A stretch of 64,000 bases of DNA from Gordius sp. MW1. Lineage: Eukaryota > Nematomorpha > Gordioida > Gordea > Gordiidae. Made by a program: the position numbers and the translations under genes. Location of the stretch: the NCBI GenBank assembly GCA_964036665.1, contig OZ038531.1:4836168-4900167 (forward strand), written 5' to 3'. Of this stretch, positions 1 to 10,543 are shown piece by piece. The notes beneath the pieces were generated by a model, which was given only the letters and a program-made list of their open reading frames with translations, had not been told where the DNA came from and searched no databases. Position 1 is the first letter of the stretch; the number at the start of each line of letters is the position of its first letter.

Positions 1-240
1 TTTTTGTTAATACCATTGATAATATGGCTTTTTGGCCGTCCGCTGGCTGCTGAAATGAAAAAAATGACCATTGGCCAAAGTATAAATCGAAATTTTTTTT
101 TGTTTTTTTGGCTAGTATGCATTTATAGACCGTCTCTGGGTACTGACCAATGGAAAAAAATGACCATTGGCCAAATTGTGATTCAAATTTTCGTTTTTTT
201 ATAGACCGTCTCTTGGTACTGACCAATAAAAAAATGACCA
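1..240 (-). repeat. Tandem units of the composite repeat (family R1)
   Basis: Two to three diverged units containing a short inverted motif (TGACCAATGG ... CCATTGGCCAAA) alternate with T-rich spacers. The same units, about 107-130 bp each, recur at 13.8-14.4, 39.4-41.3, 42.6-43.4 and 54.3-55.0 kb. No coding capacity is visible. I call the whole composite R1 in this annotation; the name is mine. Confidence 0.75.
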
Positions 241-355
241 TTGGCCAAATTGTTTTTAAGTAAAGGCTAAAATTTCAAAATGCTCCTTCCAAAATCTTAC
301 TAATAAGTTATTTATTTTATGATCAAAAAACGCCTATTGATGAAGTATTTTAAAT

Positions 356-425
356 CAGTGGTTCTTAACCTTTTCATATACGCGGCACCCCAAACATTTT
401 ATAATTTTTTTGCGGCCCCCCCCCC
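356..425 (+). mobile_element. hAT (Charlie-like) terminal fragment
   Basis: The sequence CAGTGGTTCTTAACCTT is a typical terminal inverted repeat of Charlie-type hAT elements. No matching opposite end was found nearby, so this is at most a truncated copy. The poly-C tract and the short frame at 467-658 that follow have no recognisable transposase motif. Confidence 0.4.
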
Positions 426-689
426 ATTTTTTTTTAATAATAAATTGGTATTAAAAATAAACTAGTTTGAAAAAATTTTCCCGTAAAAACACCAGACTGC
501 CCCAGGAAGTAGATATCATTCTACATAATATTAACACTTTTATCATTAATCATATTTGTCCAAAATTTTCTGCTAGAACCCATCAGGGTTTTATTACTAA
601 ATTGCATGCCAAGGCCAGCCAAAACCCTTTAATTGTCCAATTCACTCATTTTAGATAGTCGAGGCCTTTTTTTTTGCTCTCAGGAAATT

Positions 690-735
690 TTTTTTGAACC
701 TGCCCCCCCCCCTAATTCAAAACCTGGCTACGCCC
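690..735 (+). repeat. End of a poly-G/C MITE (GGCTACGCCCATG family)
   Basis: A run of C is followed by CCTGGCTACGCCCATG, the terminal motif shared with the complete copies at 11127-11290, 35052-35213 and 60217-60356. Only one end is recognisable here. Confidence 0.5.
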
Positions 736-971
736 ATGATGTTTTAATTATCTTTTATTAAAATACAATAAAATATATAAAACGCAATAAAATTTTATAT
801 TCCATTAGTAATTTATTATAAAGTAAAAGCATTTTTAGCTTTTGATGGTCGCCCTCTTTGTCTTTTTTGACCTATACTAATATTTTTTGCTTTAATTGTA
901 CCAAGTGGTAGCTATATATAAGTAATGGGTAAAACATATTTTAAAGTCTAATGGCTCAGTTGATTTTTTTT

Positions 972-1999
972 TTAGGTAAAATCTATATATAAAAAATATA
1001 AAACACGATCAATAAATAAATAAAAAGCGTGACTACTCGTCATCTTTATCGAGGGCCAGAGGCAGGTGTCGGAAAATGCCTTATAATTGTATTTGGCTAT
1101 TAAAATTCCTATTTTTTGGCGCAAAAGAAAACTTGCTGAGTATTTTCCTTCGGGAGATCTCTTTCCCATCAATTTAAAGAAGGCTAATGCCTGTTTGCCA
1201 AAAGTGGCAGAACAAGAAGCCACGATAGGGATAAAAATTTTAGAAGGAATTATATCACGGTATTTATGAGTTTTGCGTGCTTCCGCTAGAGCTAATGGGT
1301 CAGCGTTATTGTTAGAGGGTGCAAATACGTCGATGCAGGTAAAGTCCCAAGATAGGAATTTACCATCCTCCCATGGAATTGTGGATGTTCCATCGGGGCG
1401 CATTCTACCCTCAAGAGTGGGCTCAGATGGTTCGAGAATAGAAGGGAAGCCGGCTTTTAGTAATGCGGTTTGAATCAAAAGGTTGATCTATTGATGGCGA
1501 ATGAAACGGAATTTGTTAAGTTTAAAATGTATGGGCCCAAACATCGATTTGTTTCTTACAATTTTTACAAGTCAATTGCTTGCAAATTGGGATCCCCAGT
1601 CTCAAGGCGATCGCGTAAGTAATTTCGGGGTTTGAGAGTAAGAGCCCAGAGAACTTGCTTGGAATGCATTCCAGCCATTCGTGACCTGAGTCAGTCGTTA
1701 GTGACCTGCGATTGAAATGCTGTACGGTGTCACAACTCGAAAGTAGGTAAGCGACGGAGCGTGACACTATACTGGCATCCCAATCTCGTTTTTGACTGAA
1801 TTTCAAGCCATGATGTTAAAGCAGTTTGCGTTAAAAAATCTTCCGTATGGGTGGTCAATATAAAAACGAGATCTTTAACTAGATTGAAAGACGAGAGGAA
1901 GGCTACTAGGCTAATGGTCAAAGGGGACCTTATTCCTAATCCTCCAGATTTAGTTGGAAGTGTGGCTTGCAACCAGCTAGTATCAGTGACTAGCTTCAC
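972..1999 (-). pseudogene. LINE reverse-transcriptase polyprotein, C-terminal fragment
   Basis: Three overlapping minus-strand frames read as one decayed protein. The 1730-1999 piece has the post-RT motif LPTKSGGLGIRSP. The 1522-1806 piece carries WLECIPSKFSGLLLS, LRLGIPI and a CKNCKK knuckle. The 972-1478 piece has RPDGTSTIPWEDGKFLSWD followed by TCIDVFAPS and IPIVASCSATFGKQALAFF. This order is what I know from C-terminal regions of LINE-like reverse transcriptases in invertebrates; the RPD..WD..C.D segment may be a PD-(D/E)xK-type nuclease remnant, which is inference. Frameshifts separate the pieces and the RT core is absent. It abuts repeat R1 at about 2000. Confidence 0.72.
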
Positions 2000-2008
2000 T
2001 AGCTCGTA

Positions 2009-2290
2009 GGTTCGAATCCCGGAGAGGGCAAAATTTTTATTTTTATATATTGTTCTTGTTAATACCCTTTAACTTTTTGAACATTTGTATAAATTAATAA
2101 TTAACTAATAATTTTGCATTTAATACCCCCCTATAGGCACTCTCGCCCCTTCCCACCTTTCTCGCCCATAAATTGCATAGCAAATATGCTACTTCTATAC
2201 GGAGTATAGATGAGTTTCGTTCCCCCTTACCTTCCCCCTTTCCCTCCTCCCCTTCCCCCCTCCCCCTTCCCCCGAAGGCCCGAGTTTAAT
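2009..2290 (-). repeat. R1 composite repeat fragment with Pol III B-box-like motif
   Basis: It begins with GGTTCGAATCC (2009-2019), an exact Pol III B-box, followed by GGAGAGGGCAAAA and a T run. It continues with CCCATAAATTGCATAGCAA (2167-2185), and ends with a pyrimidine-rich tract and GGCCCGAG at about 2290. The same order of landmarks is seen near 21.0-21.2 and 55.2-55.4 kb. Confidence 0.65.
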
Positions 2291-2344
2291 ATCGAGTTGA
2301 GTTTATTTAAATCCTATTTTATAAATAATTTGCTTTAGTTCAAT

Positions 2345-2484
2345 TCGGGCCGGGCTCGAGTCTGGCAGCCTTATCAGGTCCGATCCGAGCCCGAGGTCCG
2401 ATTATTTTATAAAATTCTGCCGGAGCCCGGCCCGAAATCCGATCGAGCCTGGCTCGGGCTTCGGGCGGCCCGTGCAGGGCTCTA
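2345..2484. mobile_element. hAT element, right end only (TAGAGCCCTGCA family)
   Basis: A GC-rich subterminal region with iterated GGGCTCG/CCCGAG motifs ends in CCCGTGCAGGGCTCTA at 2484. It is the same terminus as the complete element at 19996-20880. No left end or matching 8-bp duplication was found upstream, so it is truncated. Confidence 0.65.
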
Positions 2485-3309
2485 CCCATGAACGCGAGAT
2501 CGTCATGGGTGAAACTCATAGTACTCGCTTTTGCAACCAAAAATATTGTTCATTGTTTAGAAATTCCCTATAATATTTTATTCAAATCTGATATTCTAGT
2601 GTTAGAGTGTTACCTTTCTATTGCTTTATGGCTCTTATGCTTTCCACAATTTTCAAATTTCTTGAGCTGGTTCTTAAGATCTTGTAGATCACTTCCTATT
2701 CAATTAGGCGCTGAAATTTGATCTCCTTTTGTTATGACCTTATTACATACCATACTATTTTTAATATTTACATGTGCCAAACATGTTCATTGCATGATGA
2801 AAATTTTAAGAAATATTTTTTAAACATATCAAGATTTCAACACCAAGTTTTTCACTTCTGTAAGTTTCCACTTAAACATATTTGGGTGCCTCTGGATTTG
2901 TGTTATTTAACACTCGAGAGTACTTATGAGGTGTGAGTAGAGTTGTTAAATTTCTAACTTGCTTCAACTCCAGCTACTACCTGCTCGAGTTTCTGCTCGG
3001 CCCTCGAGCCTTTTTATATGCTCCTGTTCTGCCTAGTGCACCTAACAGCGAGCACATATTGTGCTAACGCGCATAAAGCAACTCAATGTTAGCTGTATGG
3101 TGTGCCTGATAAAAATAAAACATTGCATTTGCACTTGAGTTTTCCGTTTTTGCATTGGAGATAGGATTTCATTATAACAAGTATGTGTTGGCTTTAAAGT
3201 TTCACCAGGTGTAAACTGCAATTACGTCTTTTTATAATCTTTGGTCGATTTGCGAAGAGACATTTTAGCTTTTAATGATTGCATGGCATAATTTACTGAT
3301 ACAACCATC
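2485..3309. other. No recognised feature
   Basis: AT-rich sequence. Minus-strand stretches at about 2610-2700 and 2990-3270 read like broken coding sequence (charged, lysine-rich, with stops) but match no family I know. No exon model is supportable. Confidence 0.4.
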
Positions 3310-3462
3310 TTACAGATTTTGAACCTTCTTAGTTTTTAAACCCATATCCATTTTCCTCAACTGTTTTAGCCCTTTAGTTGGCCAAGTGGGGTTAATATTC
3401 GTCCCATACATAATTACCTCAGCTCCAAGTATATTGCCTAGTGTTTCGTCCTTCCCATAGCT
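3310..3462 (-). pseudogene. Unassigned reading frame, possible decayed exon
   Basis: A frame of about 50 codons contains the segment LGAEVIMYGTNINPTWPT. It ends at a stop overlapping a possible GTAAGA donor. Downstream minus-strand sequence (about 3100-3280) continues in a partly open frame with stops. I do not recognise the protein. It may be a retrocopy or transposon remnant, or chance. Confidence 0.25.
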
Positions 3463-3482
3463 CTTCTTTTTTTCATATGTGC

Positions 3483-3720
3483 ATCCATCGGCTAAAATGG
3501 TGTGGGCATATACAAAGAAGGGACACGGATGACCTCAATCGAAAAGTACTGGACATGGAGGTACCGGGGAAGAGAGGAAGAGGACGACCCCGTGTCACGT
3601 GGAAAGGGCAAGTCGATAAATAATGAAAGCCAAAGAGATTACCCAAGACATGGCACTCACCTGGTCAAAATGGAAGAAACTTATCAAACAAACCCCACGA
3701 ATGTGGGACCAAATAACTGA
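3483..3720 (+). pseudogene. LINE reverse transcriptase, extreme C-terminus
   Basis: The segment RLKWCGHIQRRDTDDLNRKV followed by DMEVPGKRGRGRPRVTWK is the characteristic tail of many jockey/L2-like LINE reverse transcriptases (pattern RLRW.GHV.R......GKR.RGRP...W). Translation stops after QVDK and resumes in another frame with MKAKEITQDMALTWSKWK, so a frameshift has occurred. It overlaps the unrelated minus-strand frame at 3310-3462 only at its upstream edge. It is a dead 5'-truncated copy. Confidence 0.7.
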
Positions 3721-4157
3721 TAAAGAAGATAAGAAGATCCATCATAGATCAATTGACTTTTTAAACAAATGTTTAATATCCTACGTGGACCACTTTTTCT
3801 TTAAATGCCGATGACCCTATCTTGCAGATGGAACATTTAGTCTGATTGCCACACGGTTTTTATGCGTATCGGCAGCAGCTAACCTTTAATTTTGCCCTTT
3901 TTCATTAAGTCTCTTATATACCTGATTTGTTGACCCGAGGTCTGCTAATGTCGGAAAGGTTTCGCCAATTTGCAGTCATAGTTCTAACATGAAGAAAGTC
4001 TACCGGATATTCCCTTTAACAACCTAGTTCTTTTACTGCATCCATTTGATAGATGTAGTGACATTTTATGACTTTTGAGGAACAAGCTTGAGCTGTTTCT
4101 TTTATGGTGACGCCGGTATTTTCCCAAAATACAATGGGACAAAATACAAATAGCTTG

Positions 4158-4185
4158 AAACGGTTTCAAGATCTTGAAACCGTTT
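4158..4185. repeat. 28-bp perfect palindrome
   Basis: Each arm is AAACGGTTTCAAGA and its exact reverse complement, with no spacer (centre at AGATCT). It lies just before two direct copies of a GCGCATGCG-containing motif. Confidence 0.85.
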
Positions 4186-4195
4186 TAAGATCTTA

Positions 4196-4274
4196 TAATG
4201 CGCATGCGTATGCATTTAACAGACCAATCAGATAGCTGCGCATTTTAATAATGCGCATGCGTATGCATTTAACA
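4196..4274. repeat. Two 26-bp direct repeats with alternating purine-pyrimidine core
   Basis: Copies at 4196-4221 and 4249-4274 share TAATGCGCATGCGTATGCAT followed by TTAACA. The core TGCGCATGCGTATGCA alternates purine and pyrimidine. No function can be assigned. Confidence 0.7.
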
Positions 4275-4296
4275 ATTATTGCTGCACTATAAAACT

Positions 4297-4440
4297 TTAA
4301 GGGACAGGGTTAAGGTTCAGGGTAGTGTTTTAGGTCAGCGTTTTAGGTTAGGGTTAGGATTAGATGCACATCAAATTCCCTCCCCATTTGAGATTTAATT
4401 TTCCGTGATATTGAGTGTGGCATTTTGGACTATAACCATT
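4297..4440 (+). repeat. Interspersed repeat with short telomere-like motifs
   Basis: It contains GGTTAGGGTTAGG and then ATTCCCTCCCCATTT-like sequence. The same pair of landmarks occurs at 45985-46040, so this is a dispersed repeat and not a telomere. Confidence 0.5.
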
Positions 4441-5142
4441 ATATTTTGTCTCATTGAATTTTGGGCATGGTGACGCCTATCAAGGCCGTACAACCTTGTG
4501 GCAGTGGATGATATATTTTCCATATTTCAAAGTTTGCCAGTAAGAAGAATTATTACCCCATGTCCATTCAGAAAAAATAATAACTGCATTTAAACTTAAT
4601 AATTTTTCAATCGATTGGACTTTTAACATGTGGGCCTATACATAGATAACCAGATCTTGCTAAAAAAAATTTATTTAAAACCGGTAAGTAAACGAGTTCT
4701 CCGTCCTCCTCCAAAAGAAACATTAATATCAAAATCCTTCAACCTCGGGATAATAATTTTCAAATTAATCAGTTTACCGTGTAGGCCATTAGAAAAAAAC
4801 ACTATGATTTTTTAGCATATTTGTAAATTGACATATTGAGTCGTAATTTTAATAGTACTTTGATATTGATATATATATCCATGGGCTTAACCCAATTAGT
4901 TAATGCTTGCCTTAATCGTTAATGCCTCTACAATGTATTGATTTTTTTACTGGAAAATTGTCATATTGCAAACGTGCATTTTTTATCTTAATTAAGATTA
5001 AATTTCTTTGTGTTGTAAGAAATATTCATTATTTTTATTCTTCAACCAGAGGCACAATATACGCATATTAAAGCAAGCATCAAAAGTAAAATAGGTAAGC
5101 AATATAGGCAAATAAAACATAACACCTCAAATAACTTGTAGA

Positions 5143-6970
5143 CGTGCAACAGGCCTTGTTTTACATCTCGGCCCGGCCCGTCAAAACATTAAATTATAGT
5201 CCCGGCCTCGAAATGCTAATTTTATTAAAGCACGAGCCCGGCCCGGGCCCGTATAAAAAGTTTTTTTAAAACAACTTATATGTGTTAAAAATGATAATAA
5301 TTATTGGATAAAAATAATTTCCGGTTAGACGAGTTGAGACGACTTATAGGAAAAATACACTTGTAGTCAGGATATATAAAACCATATATTATGTCAAATA
5401 AACTTTTAAAACCCGGATTTAAGGTTAATGTTTTTAATAATTACTTGGCTTCTTTGCTTTTCCACCATTTGAAATCGTTTAGTTTATTCATATGAAATGA
5501 AAAAGCAGTGATATTTTAAAAAGGAAACTTGAAGAAAAGATAACATTAAAATTTGTTTTTAACTTTTTAATGAGTCTATATATATATATATATATATATT
5601 ACTGTAGGGGAGACCGGGTCAACTTTTAGCCAAAACAAATAAAATGGCGTTTTAAAAAAACTACGTAAATTCATTATTTTTTCCCAGTTCTCCTTTTGAA
5701 ATACATTTCTACAATCGGAAAGAATTTTGAGGAAAAAACTAATAGTTTTCTCACAAATTGAGCTTGAAAAAAACAAAAATCTTACAAATTTTAAAAATGT
5801 CCGGGGCTAGTCATAACCCATTTAGGGGGATATATTAACCCTGACATTTTTACTTCCGATTAGTGTATGCTTACTCAAATAAATTAAAAGATTGTTTCAT
5901 AATAAAAAACACTAAAATGCAAATGTATTTTATTTATAAAATACAAATAAAAAAGGGTCAGTATGACAAGTGACTTAAGTACACTTTTAAAGACAGATTC
6001 TGCAATGAAAAAAACTTTTAGTAGTTCTTAAATGTATGATCATAGTCTAATTCTATTCCATTTTACACTAAGTTAGATTATTAAAAAGATTTTTGTTTTT
6101 TAAATCTTCATCAGTAAGACATAATGAAAAATGGCTAGCACTAGCCCCTCCCGACCCATATTTTTATAAACTATTAATAATTCAACATGTTATACTGCAA
6201 ATAAAAATTTAATTCTTTTATAAAAAATATACCTTTATAAGATACACCTTAAATTAGTCCAAAATTTACAGCCAAAATTTTTTTGCAGAATACAAAAATT
6301 TTTTAAGGTTTCTTATAACCCTGAAAAATCGTTTTTATTCTATAAAAAATTTTCTTTTTCTTTTTTCTAAACAAAAATATTTTTACTTATACCTTAAAAA
6401 ACACATATGGTTTAAATTTTATTTATATCATTATTATTTAAAAAATAATTACAAAGATAATAGTAAGCCCGGCTACGACCAACCCCGGTCTCCCCTACAT
6501 AAAATTAACTCCTTCTAATTGGTAGACCGTATAAATGGGGTAGCAGAAATAAACAGCTTCTCCCCCCCCCCAAAAAAAAAATTCTTGATCTAAAAAGCAT
6601 TATTTGTCTTACCTAAATCATTACTGACCTCCTCCAATTGGATTACGTGTATAAATAATCTCTTTTTAACACTTATAATGAGCGTTGAAACATCGATGAA
6701 TAATTGAATTAAGACTGTTAATTTAATAAACATAGAATAGTTATAAATTCGAAAACTCTAAAAACAATCCTTTGTTTATACTAAATCCAATTCATTTAGT
6801 AACGGGCTTTAACGGATCTTTATATTAAGGTCCGGCACGAGCCCGCTAAATTATATTAAGCCCGTCCAGACCTGGCCCGTTGTTTTATTTAAAAGCAGAA
6901 ATCCGTCCAAGCTTGCCCCGCGGGTCGAGCTTTTAGGTCCGATCGCGGCCAGGCAGAGACGTGCAGGTCT
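5143..6970. mobile_element. Probable degraded hAT-like element with GC-rich ends
   Basis: GC-rich blocks of GGCCCGGCCCG type at 5163-5250 and 6800-6960 bracket AT-rich DNA. The left edge reads TAGACGTGCAACAGGCC and the right edge GCAGAGACGTGCAGGTCTCTG, resembling the TAGAG..TGCA ends of the other hATs in this window. Ends are poorly matched and no target duplication is visible. The 897-bp element at 5603-6499 would be nested inside. Confidence 0.35.
5603..6499. mobile_element. DNA transposon of about 900 bp with TGTAGGGGAGACCGGG ends
   Basis: The left end TGTAGGGGAGACCGGG (5603) is the inverted counterpart of the right end CCCCGGTCTCCCCTACA (6483-6499), giving a terminal inverted repeat of about 16 bp. 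The interior is AT-rich with no transposase frame, so it is non-autonomous. The left end adjoins a (TA)n run and no clear target duplication could be fixed, so the superfamily is undetermined. Confidence 0.6.
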
Positions 6971-7489
6971 CTGACTCTAACTAATTTATCCTAAATAGAA
7001 GTTTTTATAATCCTTTTAAATTCTATTGAAATGAATCAATATGTTTATCACTAAAAATCATATTTTTAATGGAATTTACATTCAAAAAATTTTAGCAAGC
7101 TGATGAATCATTAATAAATGTCCCAAACGTAATTAATTAGTTTTTCGCAAAACGATAACTCATTTTGATATAATAAATATCTTTTGCATAAAATATTATT
7201 GAAATTAAAGGGAACAGGAAAAGACAATTATTTTAATTACAATTAATTTCTAGCAAATAACCTTAGTTAAATAAAATGAAATTTATTGATAAAAATCAGA
7301 TTAGCATATTTATATACTCTACGTTATTTACATCACACCGAGATACTATGACGTTGTGTTTGTGACACGCAATACACGTCTATAACTTATAGGCAATGAC
7401 ACAATAATCAATTATTAGGTAGAGGAAAAAGCTCGTAGAGTTTTTTCAAAGTCTTTTTTTTAACCATTATTTATTGTTATAACAATAAC

Positions 7490-8524
7490 TTATTCAATAA
7501 TATATTCGCCGTTGCTGTTTACGACCTCCTCCCACCTTTTGACCAATTTTTCGATGCCATTACGCCAAAAATCGACCGGTCTGGTATCGAAGAAGTTGTT
7601 GAGCCAGTTTTTAAGGCCCTCTACATTGTCCAAGGTAACGCCCCTCATATGGTTCTAGAGAGAGCGGAAAAGATGGTAATCCGTCGGTGCAAGGTCCGGA
7701 GAATATGGTGGATGCTGAAGGACCTCCCATTCGAGCTCTTGGAGTGCGGCTTTTATGACTTGAGCAACATGGGGCCTTGCGTTGTCGTGAAGGAGTATGG
7801 TCAGGCCTTGTCGATGGGGTCTTTTGAGTCGAATAGCCTCATTCACGCGGTGTAGCTGGGATATATAGAGCTCCTTGTTGACCGTGGCATTCCTTTCCAG
7901 AATTTCAATGCCCTCCCAGTCCCACCAGACGCAGATCATGGTCTTTTTTGGATGGAGGTCAGGCTTAACCCTCGGCTTTGGAGTCGCTCCAGGAGCCACC
8001 CACTCCTTTCTTTGCTTCAAATTTACGTACAAACACCATTTCTCATCTCCCGTGACGATTCGGTACAAAAAGCGCTGTTTATGACCGCGGGTTGCTCGAT
8101 GACGGGCGAGATGTTGAGAAGCAATTTAAGGCGATTTTCTTTGTGGCTTTCGTTAAGCTCGTGAGGGATCCAAGATCCCATTTTTTCAGCAAATCCCATC
8201 GAATGAAGATGTTTAGGATGGTTTTCTGATCGAACTTCATTATTTCCGCCAATTTACGACTTGTTTGGCGACCGTCCTCCTTCAAAAGTGCTCTGAGACA
8301 CTCTTCGTCGAATTCCGAGGGTCTTCCGCTACGGGGCTTGTCAGCGATGTCAAAATCGCCATTTTTGAACTTTGCGAACCATTTTTGTGCTGTAGACTCA
8401 GCTATGACACCTTCTCCGTATACTTTACAAATGTCTCGGGCTGTTTCAGCAGCGTTTTGACCACGATGAAAAGCGAAGAAAAGCAGGTGTCAAAAATGTT
8501 GATTTTTACCGTTGGATACTCCAT
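7490..8524 (-). pseudogene. mariner-type transposase, DD34D, inactivated
   Basis: A near full-length Tc1/mariner-superfamily transposase. The N-terminal HTH region reads DICKVYGEGVIAESTAQKW then FKNGDFDIADKPRSGRP. The catalytic core has the first Asp in TGDEKW, the second in HDNARPH and the third in APTDYHLF, with exactly 34 residues between the last two, the mariner spacing. The C-terminus ends RWEEVVNSNGEYIIE before a TAA stop. Inactivation is clear: a frameshift near the N-terminus (about 8450), another between the 8079-8285 and 7655-8068 frames, and an in-frame TAG after FRSL near 7660, where CAG to TAG is the simplest change. Terminal inverted repeats were not identified. Confidence 0.9.
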
Positions 8525-8693
8525 TTTGACGTCGCGAAAGTTATAAAAAACCAAATTTCTTAAAATCACGATTGGCACAGTTTTGTAGAGGGGAAAGAGT
8601 TCTACTTAATGAATATTATATAATTAATCAGAAGCAAAAAATCGATAAAACAATGCAACATGTGTTACACCCTACCGAACTTTCTCCCTTGCG

Positions 8694-9580
8694 CGCATTC
8701 ACATTACGCGGGTATATAAGGAAATCTACCGATTATCGCTCGCTCTTTGGAATTTCTCGCGACTTTACCTTAATAAGCCCTTCGATTTATCTCTTACTAC
8801 CTTATTCCAAAAATTGGCCACATGTTTTATATGTACTTTTACACTTACGCATGTCTTACGCCACTTGTATACTATTTTTATGTTTAGTTTATTTTGAAAT
8901 CAATAAAGGCTCTGGGTGATAGCAAGCTAGCTTGCAGGAGCCCACAGGTCCAATCATGGCCGCCCGTTTAGGCCATGGTTGGATAAGAATAATTCACATT
9001 ACGCGGGTATATAAGGAAATCTACCGATTATCGCTCGCTCTTTGGAATTTCTCGCGACTTTACCTTAATAAGCCCTTCCATTTTTTTTCTTACTACCTTA
9101 TTCCAAAATTTCGCCACATGTTTTATATGTACTTTTACACTTACGCATGTCTTACGCCACTTGTATACTATTTTTATGTTTAGTTTATTTTGAAATCAAT
9201 AAAGGCTGTGGGTAATAGCAAGCTAGCTTGCAGGAGCCCACAGGTCCAATCATGGCCGCCCGTTTAGGCCATGGTTGGATAAGAATAATTCACATTACGC
9301 GGGTATATAAGGAAATCTACCGATTATCGCTCGCTCTTTGGAATTTCTCGCGACTTTACCTTAAAAAGCCCTTCCATTTTTTTTCTTACTACCTTATTCC
9401 AAAATTTCGCCACATGTTTTATATGTACTTTTACACTTACGCATGTCTTACGCCACTTGTATACTATTTGTATGTTTAGTTTATTTTGAAATCAATAAAG
9501 GCTGTGGGTGATAGCAAGCTAGCTTGCAGGAGCCCACAGGTCCAATCATGGCCGCCCGTTTAGGCCATGGTTGGATACTA
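8694..9580 (+). repeat. 296-bp tandem array with TATA, AATAAA and hairpins in each unit
   Basis: About three near-identical units. The palindrome GCAAGCTAGCTTGC recurs at 8922, 9218 and 9514 (exact 296-bp period). Each unit has TATATAAG (about 8713, 9008, 9304) about 190 bp before AATAAA (8902, 9198, 9494). Then comes a nested stem, CTGTGGG ... GCAAGCTAGCTTGC ... CCCACAG, exact in units 2 and 3, and a second stem CCAATCATGGCC / GGCCATGGTTGG. TATA and poly(A) signals with a terminal hairpin recall tandem LTRs or short Pol II units; neither is proven. The roughly 83-codon frames in the array track the repeat and have no known homology. Confidence 0.8.
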
Positions 9581-10535
9581 TAAATACCATATGTAGAAAG
9601 TGCGAATTTGAATTACTACCAAAAATGTGAAATATTCAATAAATTAACGTATACTTTTCAAGCAATCTACCCTTTAAAAAATTATTCTGCACAAACTTCA
9701 GGTAAAACAATTCTAAAATTTATATACGCTAATTTTATATTTACTAATTATTTTTAATTGCCAAAAGATTTTAAAAATTTACTTAAAATAATTTGTTAAC
9801 AATTTTTTGTTAATTTGTTTATTACAATATGATAATTTTATGCACACAGTCTTACCAAATACCTGTATTTTTTAACAATTGTTTTTAAATAGTTATAGCT
9901 TTTTTATTTGTAGTTGTTAAGACCCATAACCACTTACAAAACACAAAATAATAAGTTAAGATTTAATGCTCAAACATTATACCTCCATGTTTACGCTTGG
10001 AAAGTTGGTTATTATTTTAAAATGTAAACTTAAACGCTGGATTTTATTAAGGATCTAAGGAATTAAGGTAAAGCAGATTTATGATGCCTTTCATAAAAAT
10101 CAATAAATGAAACCCTTCTAAAACCATACCTCTGAAGGTCAAAAGAATAAATCACACCTTACAAACGTATTGCAACAAACAATAATTTTTCAATTATAAC
10201 TTTTTAGGGTATTAAGTGGTTAAAGGATTAATGATTATAAAGCTTTGTTAAATATTTCCCCAAAGGAAGAATAAAATACTGCATATGCTAGATTAAGATA
10301 GATAGTTTTATAAAAATAAATTTTATTCGATTCTTATACAAAATTTTTGGGAAGATTTTTAATTAAAGCATAATTTAACAATTTTTAAATAGTTTTAATG
10401 TAGCCAGAAGTATACGATACCTTATCGAACAAAATGCTATATATATTATTTTGGATAAATTCTGTTAAAACCTTGATTATATAATGAGAAATTTGAAAAT
10501 AATAAACAAAATTTTTTTGCAGTATTTCACAATGA
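9581..10535. other. AT-rich, no recognised feature
   Basis: Low-complexity A/T-rich DNA with no frame above chance length, no inverted termini and no repeat family from elsewhere in the window. Confidence 0.5.
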
Positions 10536-10543
10536 CCTTTTCA

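Noticed and set aside
8932-9479. Tandem 83-codon frames as a duplicated gene family
   Set aside because: The frames follow the 296-bp repeat. The DNA is conserved equally outside the frame, so there is no sign of coding constraint.
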